Origin: Rhodovulum robiginosum
Lineage (GTDB): Bacteria; Pseudomonadota; Alphaproteobacteria; Rhodobacterales; Rhodobacteraceae
Direction: 5' to 3'
Length of the DNA: 53,097 nucleotides
NCBI RefSeq assembly: GCF_003944755.1
Contig: NZ_RWGU01000035.1
Span: 1 to 53,097 of the forward strand
Shown here in pieces: positions 47,667 through 53,097 of this stretch. Under the pieces are notes generated by a model that saw only the letters and a list, made by a program, of their open reading frames with translations, made no database searches and had not been told where the DNA came from. Every line of letters begins with the position of its first letter. Position 1 is the stretch's first letter. Position numbers and translations under genes: made by a program.

Positions 47667-48752
47667 ATGACCTGGTCTTTCTCCATCGGCCGCCTTTTCG
47701 GCTCTGACCTCAGGGTACATGCCACCTTTTTCCTTCTGCTGCTGTGGATCGGCACCGCCTCCTATCTCGATGGCGGCTGGGCCGCGGCGGCCGAGAACGT
47801 GGCCTTTATCGCCGCGCTCTTCGCCTGCGTCGTCGCGCACGAGTTCGGCCACGCGCTGATGGCGCGGCGCTACGGCATCACCACGCCCGACATCACCCTG
47901 CTGCCGATCGGCGGACTCGCCCGGCTCGACCGGATGCCCGAAAAGCCGGGGCAGGAAATTGCCGTCGCGCTGGCGGGCCCGGCGGTCAACGTGGTGATCT
48001 GGGCGGTGCTGGTGGGCGTTTTCGGGGCGACGGCCGACCTGGGCGAGCTGGAAAGCCTCGAAAATGCCGAGATCAGCTTTTTCGCCAAGCTCGCGGCGGT
48101 CAACCTGTTTCTGGTGCTCTTCAACATGATCCCCGCCTTCCCGATGGATGGCGGGCGCGTGTTTCGCGCCGCGCTCAGCTATTTCGTGGGCCGGGTGCGC
48201 GCGACGCGGATGGCCGCGCAGGGCGGGCAGGTTCTGGCCTTCCTCTTCGGCTTTCTCGGCCTGACCTCGGGCAGCCCGGTGCTGGTACTGATCGCGATTT
48301 TCGTCTTCGTCGCCGCCGGCGCGGAAAGCTCTGACGTGATGCTGCGCGACATGGCACGCCAGATGCGGGCGCGCGACGCGATGATCACCGCCTTCGAGCC
48401 GCTGGCGCCGGGCGACAGCCTGCAGGCCGCGACGACCGCGGTGATCCGCACCACCCAGCACGAATTCCCGGTCCTCGGCCCGGACGGCCGCCTTGAGGGG
48501 TTCCTGACGCGCGCCGCGCTGTTCTCGGCGCTACAGGACGGCACCCGCGCACGCCCCGTGACCGAAGCGATGACCCGCGATATCCCGTCCGTCGCGCTGG
48601 CCGCGCCGCTGGAAGAGGCGCTGGACGCGCTGCATCAGACCGGTGCGCCGGCGGTGGCGGTCACCGGCCCCGAGGGGCGGATGGTGGGCTATATCACGCG
48701 CGAGAATATCGGCGAACTGATGGTCATCAGCGGGCGCGACAGGCGGATGTAA
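47667..48752 (+). CDS. Site-2 protease family protein with CBS domains
   Basis: A 361-residue membrane zinc protease of the Rip3/SpoIVFB-like group. The zinc site is VVAHEFGHALMARRYG (His58, Glu59, His62), the second part of the site is NMIPAFPMDGGRVFRA, and four to six helices surround it. The C-terminal quarter has two CBS domains (TTQHEFPVLGPDGRLEGFLTR and APAVAVTGPEGRMVGYITREN), which in related proteases sense ATP or other adenylates. Substrate unknown. ATG 47667 follows GGAGGG. The gene is 28 bases after ssb, on the same strand. Confidence 0.92.
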   Translation: MTWSFSIGRLFGSDLRVHATFFLLLLWIGTASYLDGGWAAAAENVAFIAALFACVVAHEFGHALMARRYGITTPDITLLPIGGLARLDRMPEKPGQEIAVALAGPAVNVVIWAVLVGVFGATADLGELESLENAEISFFAKLAAVNLFLVLFNMIPAFPMDGGRVFRAALSYFVGRVRATRMAAQGGQVLAFLFGFLGLTSGSPVLVLIAIFVFVAAGAESSDVMLRDMARQMRARDAMITAFEPLAPGDSLQAATTAVIRTTQHEFPVLGPDGRLEGFLTRAALFSALQDGTRARPVTEAMTRDIPSVALAAPLEEALDALHQTGAPAVAVTGPEGRMVGYITRENIGELMVISGRDRRM

Positions 48753-48789
48753 GCGCGCCGATCAACGCCCCGTGCGCACGAATTTCGGC

Positions 48790-49905
48790 TCAGCGTCCCG
48801 CCAGGCGGTCTTGGAGCAGCCGTTGCAACGCGTCGCGGTCCACGTCGGACGTCACGAACGCCTCGCCGATCCCGCGCGCCAGGATGAAACGCAAGCGCCC
48901 GTCCTGCACCTTCTTGTCCTGCGCCATCAGCGCGATCAGCGCCTCGGCATCGGGCAGATCGCCGTCGATATCGGCCAGGTCGGTCTTCATCCCCATCGCC
49001 TTGAGATGCGCGCGCACGCGGCTGGGCTCTTCCTGCGCACACAGCCCCATCCGCGCCGACAGCTCGAAGGCCAGCGCACAGCCGATCGCCACGCCCTCGC
49101 CATGGAGCAGCCGGCCGGAATAGCCCGTCGCGGCCTCCAGCGCGTGGCAGAAGGTGTGCCCGAGATTCAAGAGCGCGCGGTCGCCCTGCTCGGTCTCGTC
49201 GCGGACCACGATCTCGGCCTTCATCTCGCAGGAGCGGCGCACCGCGTGGGCCCTGAGGCCCCGGTCGCCGGCAGCCAGCGCCGGCCCGTTCTTCTCGAGC
49301 CAGGCAAAGAACGCCGCATCGCCCAGCAGCCCGTATTTCACCACCTCGCCGTACCCGGCCAGGAAGTCACGCGGCGTGAGCGTTTCCAGCACGCCGATAT
49401 CGGCCAGCACGCGGCTGGGCTGGTGAAACGCGCCGATCAGGTTCTTGCCATGCCGCGAATTGATCCCGGTCTTGCCGCCGACCGAACTGTCGACCTGGGC
49501 CAGCAGCGAGGTCGGCACCTGGACGAACCGCACGCCCCGGCGCAGCACGGCCGCGGCGAAACCGGCCAGATCGCCGATCACCCCGCCGCCAAGCGCAACC
49601 ACCATGTCGCGGCGTTCCACCTTTTCGGCGATCAGCCATTCCACGGCGCGCGAGAACTGGTCCCAGCCCTTGGTGGCCTCGCCCGGCGGCAGCGCCAGCG
49701 CCGACATCTCGACGCCGGCCTCGGCCAGGCCGCCGCGCAGCGCCTCCAGGTGCAGCCCGGCCACGGTCTCGTCGGTCAGCACCGCCACCCGCGGCCGCGA
49801 CAAGAGCGGCGCAATCTCGGCGCCGGCCGCGGCGATCAGCCCCGTGCCGATGCGGATGTCGTAGTCGCGGCCCGGCAGGGGCACATGCACCGTCTCGATG
49901 GCCAT
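48790..49905 (-). CDS. aroB: 3-dehydroquinate synthase
   Basis: A 371-residue NAD- and zinc-dependent enzyme of the shikimate pathway. Motifs: GEATKGWDQFSRAVEWLI, VVALGGGVIGDLAGFAAAV, QVPTSLLAQVDSSVGGKTGIN, YGEVVKYGLLGD and ALLNLGHTFCHALEA with a zinc ligand. It lies 3 bases downstream of aroK, the usual aroK-aroB pair. Confidence 0.97.
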   Translation of the reverse strand: MAIETVHVPLPGRDYDIRIGTGLIAAAGAEIAPLLSRPRVAVLTDETVAGLHLEALRGGLAEAGVEMSALALPPGEATKGWDQFSRAVEWLIAEKVERRDMVVALGGGVIGDLAGFAAAVLRRGVRFVQVPTSLLAQVDSSVGGKTGINSRHGKNLIGAFHQPSRVLADIGVLETLTPRDFLAGYGEVVKYGLLGDAAFFAWLEKNGPALAAGDRGLRAHAVRRSCEMKAEIVVRDETEQGDRALLNLGHTFCHALEAATGYSGRLLHGEGVAIGCALAFELSARMGLCAQEEPSRVRAHLKAMGMKTDLADIDGDLPDAEALIALMAQDKKVQDGRLRFILARGIGEAFVTSDVDRDALQRLLQDRLAGR

Positions 49906-49908
49906 CGC

Positions 49909-50478
49909 TCAGGTCCTTTCCAGCACGTCCGGGCGCGTTTCCAGCGCCGCGATCACCCGGTCGGTCATGTCGTCCACCGAGTAACCGGCGTCGGCCTTGA
50001 CCGACAGGTCGGCCCGCGCATAAAGCGGCACCCGCGCCTCGTAAAGCGCCTTGAGAGTCGCATAAGGGTCGGCCGTGCGCAAAAGCGGCCGCGTGTCCTT
50101 GTGCCGGACGCGCGCCCACAGCAGGTCGAGATCGGCATCGAGCCAGACCGCCACGCCCTTTTCCGTGATCATCCTGCGATTCTCTGCCGACAGATACGCC
50201 CCGCCCCCGGTCGAGAGCACGCCGCGCGCCTCGCTCAGCAGCCGGGCCAGGACCTGCCGCTCCTTGAGGCGGAAAAACGGCTCTCCGTCGCGCGCGAATA
50301 TCTCGGGGATGCTCATGTTGGCCGCCTCGACGATGGCGGCATCGGAGTCGAGAAACGGCACGCCAAGCCGGCGCGCCAGCGCCGCGCCCACTGCCGACTT
50401 GCCCGCCCCCATCATACCGACCATCACCACGGGTTTCTTCAACCGCCAGCCCAATTGGGCAACCTCTCGCTGAGACAT
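49909..50478 (-). CDS. aroK: Shikimate kinase
   Basis: A 189-residue kinase converting shikimate to shikimate-3-phosphate. It has the P-loop VVMVGMMGAGKSAVGAALARRLG, FLDSDAAIVEAA with the shikimate-binding DxD, EPFFRLKERQVL, and STGGGAYL. ATG 50478 is in good context. It diverges from the 44-residue membrane protein gene. Confidence 0.96.
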   Translation of the reverse strand: MSQREVAQLGWRLKKPVVMVGMMGAGKSAVGAALARRLGVPFLDSDAAIVEAANMSIPEIFARDGEPFFRLKERQVLARLLSEARGVLSTGGGAYLSAENRRMITEKGVAVWLDADLDLLWARVRHKDTRPLLRTADPYATLKALYEARVPLYARADLSVKADAGYSVDDMTDRVIAALETRPDVLERT

Positions 50479-50498
50479 CCTTACCCGCCTTCAATGGC

Positions 50499-50527
50499 GT
50501 GAACTTCGCCCGAATGCCATATATAAT
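50499..50527 (+). promoter_or_regulatory. Candidate promoter for the small-protein/xerD operon
   Basis: A perfect -10 TATAAT (50522-50527) is 17 bases after GTGAAC (50499-50504). It is 49 bases before ATG 50576. Confidence 0.5.
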
Positions 50528-50575
50528 CAGCCCAAATCGGGGACGGCCCCGAGCGGCAAAAAAAGGGCGGGCAGT

Positions 50576-50710
50576 ATGTGGCGGCTTATCAAGGCGTTGT
50601 TTTTCCTTTGTATCCTGGGGTTCATCGCGCTTTCGGGCTATGCGTATCTGGGCGATTTGCGGCCCCCGACCGGCGAGATGCGCGAAACGGTGACCTTCGA
50701 TGCGCAATGA
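50576..50710 (+). CDS. 44-residue membrane protein
   Basis: A short gene with ATG 50576 after AGGGCGGG, ending TGA 50710. The protein begins MWRLIKALFFLCILGFIA, a single membrane helix, followed by a polar tail (GDLRPPTGEMRETV) likely in the periplasm. It overlaps the next gene start by 11 bases, so the pair are translationally coupled. No named family or function is known to me. Confidence 0.6.
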   Translation: MWRLIKALFFLCILGFIALSGYAYLGDLRPPTGEMRETVTFDAQ

Positions 50711-52229
50711 CGCAGCCCGGGTCGTGGCGCTAAGCCTGGCCCTGGCCGGCCCCGCAGGGGCCGAGGCGCCGCTTTCGGCGATCGACTGGCTGTCGAGGTC
50801 GGTTGACCGCGCGGCGCCCCGTGTCACCGACGAACCCCGCGTGACCGACGACGCCACGCCCGAGGAAATCGCCGTGCGCCCGCTCGACGCCCCCGACCCG
50901 GACGCGGTGGGCCTGATCCCGGCCGCGGCCAGCGGGCTGCCCCGTTTGCTGTGGGGGCCCACCCCGGCCGACGAGGCGGCGCGGCTGCTCAGGGCCGCGC
51001 GGGTGGACACGCTGCCGGCGATGCAGGCGCTTTTGGTGGCGCTGCTGCTGGCCGAGATCGACCCGCCCGCCGACAGCACCGGCGACGGGCAGGTTCTGAC
51101 CGCGCGGCTGGACAAGCTTTTGGACCTCGGCGCCGTCGACGAGGCCCAGGCGCTGGTCGAACGCGCCGGGCCCACGGCCAGCCCCGCCCTGTTCCGGCGC
51201 TGGTTCGACATCTCGCTGCTGACCGGGCACGAAGACCGCGCCTGCGCGGCGATGCGGGCGACGCCCGACATCGCGCCGACCTTTCCCGCGCGCATCTTCT
51301 GCCTTGCCCGCGGCGGCGACTGGATGGCCGCCGCGCTGACCCTCGGCACCGGGCGGGCGCTGGGCTTCATCACCGCAGAGGAAGACGCGCTGCTGGCGCG
51401 TTTCCTCGACCCCGAGCTTTTCGAGGGCGAGCCGCCGCTGCCCCTGCCCGCGCGGCCCAGCCCGCTGGTCTTTCGCATGCGCGAGGCGATCGGCGAGCCG
51501 CTGCCGATCGCCACCCTGCCGCGCGCCTTTGCCCGCGCCGATCTGCGCGCGACCGCGGGCTGGAAGACCCGGATCGAGGCCGCCGAGCGGCTGGCGCGCA
51601 CCGGCGCGCTGGCGCCCAATGTCCTGCTGGGCGTCTATACCGAGCGGCTGCCGGCGGCGTCGGGGGGGCTGTGGGACAGGGTGGCCGCGGTGCAGGCGCT
51701 GGACGTGGCGCTGCTGGCAGGCGACGCCGGCGCCGTGGCCTCTGCCCTGCCAGAGGCCTGGGCGGCGATGACGCGGGCCGAGCTGGAGGTGCCCTTCGCC
51801 GCGCTTTACGGGATGCGCCTGGCCCGCGTGCCGCTGAGCGGAGAGGCCGCCCGGCTGGCCCGCACCGTGGGACTGTTGTCGCCCGATTACGCGATCATCG
51901 CCGCGGGTGCGGGCACGCCGCCGTTTCTGGCCGCGATCGCCCGCGGCGCGGCGCCCGCCGACGCGCCGCAGGACGCGCTGGCCCAGGCGGTGCGCGCGGG
52001 CTTTGCCGACCCCCCGCCCCGGCAGGGGCTCGGCCCCGCGCTGACCCAGCAACTGTCGGACGGCAGGACCGCCGAAGCGATCCTCGCGGCGGTCGATCTT
52101 ATCACCGACGGCGCCCATGGCGACGTGGCCGACATCACGCAGGGGCTGGCTCTCCTGCGGCTGCTCGGGCTGGAGGACGACGCCCGGCAGGCCGCGCTGC
52201 AGCTGATGCTTCTGGAGCGGCCCGGATGA
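50700..52229 (+). CDS. 509-residue exported helical repeat protein, unknown function
   Basis: An alanine- and leucine-rich protein with a signal peptide (RVVALSLALAGPAGAEA, near residue 22) and then a largely helical body with TPR-like amphipathic repeats (for example LLDLGAVDEAQALVERAGP and RAALQLMLLE-type blocks). No catalytic motif is seen. The start overlaps the small membrane protein gene and the stop overlaps xerD (ATGA at 52226-52229), so the three form one translationally coupled operon. A role for the partner protein in XerD function is not supported by sequence alone. Confidence 0.7.
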   Translation: MRNDAARVVALSLALAGPAGAEAPLSAIDWLSRSVDRAAPRVTDEPRVTDDATPEEIAVRPLDAPDPDAVGLIPAAASGLPRLLWGPTPADEAARLLRAARVDTLPAMQALLVALLLAEIDPPADSTGDGQVLTARLDKLLDLGAVDEAQALVERAGPTASPALFRRWFDISLLTGHEDRACAAMRATPDIAPTFPARIFCLARGGDWMAAALTLGTGRALGFITAEEDALLARFLDPELFEGEPPLPLPARPSPLVFRMREAIGEPLPIATLPRAFARADLRATAGWKTRIEAAERLARTGALAPNVLLGVYTERLPAASGGLWDRVAAVQALDVALLAGDAGAVASALPEAWAAMTRAELEVPFAALYGMRLARVPLSGEAARLARTVGLLSPDYAIIAAGAGTPPFLAAIARGAAPADAPQDALAQAVRAGFADPPPRQGLGPALTQQLSDGRTAEAILAAVDLITDGAHGDVADITQGLALLRLLGLEDDARQAALQLMLLERPG

Positions 52230-53097
52230 CCCCGGACGCGGCGCGCTGGATCGAGGCCTTTTTGGAGGCACAGGCCGCCGAGCTGGACGCGGCGCGCAAC
52301 ACGCTCTTGGCCTATGGGCGCGACCTCAAGGATTTCGCAGGCTGGCTCGACCGGCGCGGGCTGGGGTTCGAGGCCGCCGCGCGGGCCGAGATCGAGGCCT
52401 ACCTGGTGGCCTGCGATGCCGAGGGGCTGTCGCAGGCCACCCGCGCCCGGCGGCTGTCGGCGATCCGCCAGCTTTATCGATTCGCCTACGAGGAGGGCTG
52501 GCGCGACGACAACCCGGCGCAACAGATCAAGGGGCCCGGCCGCGCCCGGCGCCTGCCCAAAACGCTGAGCCTGACCGAGGTCGACCGCCTGCTCGAGGCC
52601 GCGGCACGGCCGGGCCGCGACACCACGCGCAACACCTGCCTGATGCAGCTGCTCTATGCCACCGGGATGCGCGTGAGCGAGCTTGTCTCGCTGCCCGCCG
52701 CCGCGGCGCGGGGCAATCCGAAGATGCTGCTGATCCGCGGCAAGGGGGGCAAGGAACGGATGGTGCCGCTCTCGCCGCCCGCCGGCGCGGCGCTGGCCGC
52801 CTGGCTGGCCGAGCGCGATGCCGCGCAAGAGGCCGCCCGCGCCGAGGGCCGGCCGGCCAGCGCCTTCCTGTTCCCCTCGCGGGGCAAGGCCGGGCACCTG
52901 ACGCGCCACCGCTTTTACGCGCTGATCAAGGAACTGGCGGTCGCCGGCGGCGTCGATCCCGACAAGGTCACGCCGCATACCCTGCGCCACGCCTTTGCCA
53001 CGCACCTCTTGCAGGGCGGCGCCGATCTCAGGGCGATCCAGACGCTGCTGGGCCATGCCGACGTGTCGACCACTGAGATCGACACACATGTTCTCGA
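52226..53097 (+). CDS. xerD: Tyrosine recombinase XerD (3' truncated), catalytic Tyr codon reads Asp
   Basis: About 290 residues visible. The N-terminal SAM-like domain includes RNTLLAYGRDLKDFAGWL and YLVACDAEGLSQATRARRLSAIRQLYRFAYEEGWRDDNPAQQIKGP. The catalytic domain has Arg in LLYATGMRVSELVSL, Lys in IRGKGGKERMVPL, HTLRHAFATHLLQGGADL (His-Arg), and LLGHADVSTTEI. In the family the nucleophile follows as IYTHV; here the sequence is IDTHV, from GAC at 53081-53083. The gene runs off the window just after that. It resolves chromosome dimers at dif with XerC and FtsK. The Asp would make it inactive if real. Confidence 0.82.
   Translation, partial: MTPDAARWIEAFLEAQAAELDAARNTLLAYGRDLKDFAGWLDRRGLGFEAAARAEIEAYLVACDAEGLSQATRARRLSAIRQLYRFAYEEGWRDDNPAQQIKGPGRARRLPKTLSLTEVDRLLEAAARPGRDTTRNTCLMQLLYATGMRVSELVSLPAAAARGNPKMLLIRGKGGKERMVPLSPPAGAALAAWLAERDAAQEAARAEGRPASAFLFPSRGKAGHLTRHRFYALIKELAVAGGVDPDKVTPHTLRHAFATHLLQGGADLRAIQTLLGHADVSTTEIDTHVL

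Overview
The window is a high-GC chromosomal segment from an alphaproteobacterium, very probably a member of the Rhodobacteraceae (Rhodobacterales). Supporting signs are ctrA next to a DUF1153/SciP gene, a Usg-family gene, TrmFO (gid), GluQRS, a VPLPA-CTERM surface protein, a LamG/RTX/Hint-domain secreted protein, and an alphaproteobacterial LexA-type box (GAAC-N7-GAAC). No rRNA, CRISPR array, prophage or intact insertion sequence is visible. Most of it is ordinary core genome in tightly packed operons.

Left part (1-7.7 kb): end of a MobA/MocA-like nucleotidyltransferase, a small membrane protein, a large secreted LamG-RTX-DUF4114-Hint protein on the minus strand, about 1 kb with no intact gene (containing a decayed response-regulator fragment), a CBS-domain protein, tRNA-Leu(CAA), a YpfJ-type zinc metallopeptidase, a YqaA/DedA membrane protein coupled to DsbB, and a Usg protein. 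Middle-left (7.8-16.6 kb): gyrA, a LysR regulator, two small DoxX-like membrane proteins, trmFO, a methyltransferase overlapping gluQ, then hisI and an IscU/NifU-like scaffold gene lacking its third cysteine. Next (16.6-23.7 kb): a 40-residue membrane protein whose upstream region is full of GAAC/GTTC SOS-type half-sites, recG-ligA (overlapping), ctrA and its inhibitor sciP, and mnmA.

23.7-35.8 kb is one long minus-strand envelope superoperon read right to left: pyrH, frr, uppS, cdsA, dxr, rseP, a 42-residue membrane protein, bamA, skp/ompH, fabZ, lpxA, lpxI, lpxB. It links UMP kinase and ribosome recycling to isoprenoid/undecaprenyl, phospholipid, outer-membrane-protein and lipid A synthesis. 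miaA diverges from it.

36.8-44.8 kb holds an AraC-family regulator and a peptide-type ABC importer (Tat-exported binding protein, two permeases, a fused double ATPase). Wedged between the second permease and the ATPase is a compositionally foreign gene for a uracil-DNA-glycosylase-fold protein with an altered catalytic motif. The right end (44.8-53.1 kb) has a VPLPA-CTERM protein, an exported protein of unknown function, a soluble lytic transglycosylase, ssb, a site-2 protease with CBS domains, aroK-aroB, a 44-residue membrane protein overlapping a 509-residue exported protein, and a truncated xerD in which the codon expected to encode the nucleophilic tyrosine reads GAC (Asp).

The best leads for new biology are (i) the 40-residue membrane protein with SOS-box-like sites, a possible LexA-controlled division inhibitor analogous to Caulobacter SidA; (ii) the foreign UDG-like cargo gene inside the transporter operon; (iii) the apparent loss of the XerD catalytic tyrosine at the window edge; and (iv) a 24-bp element repeated at two convergent gene junctions.
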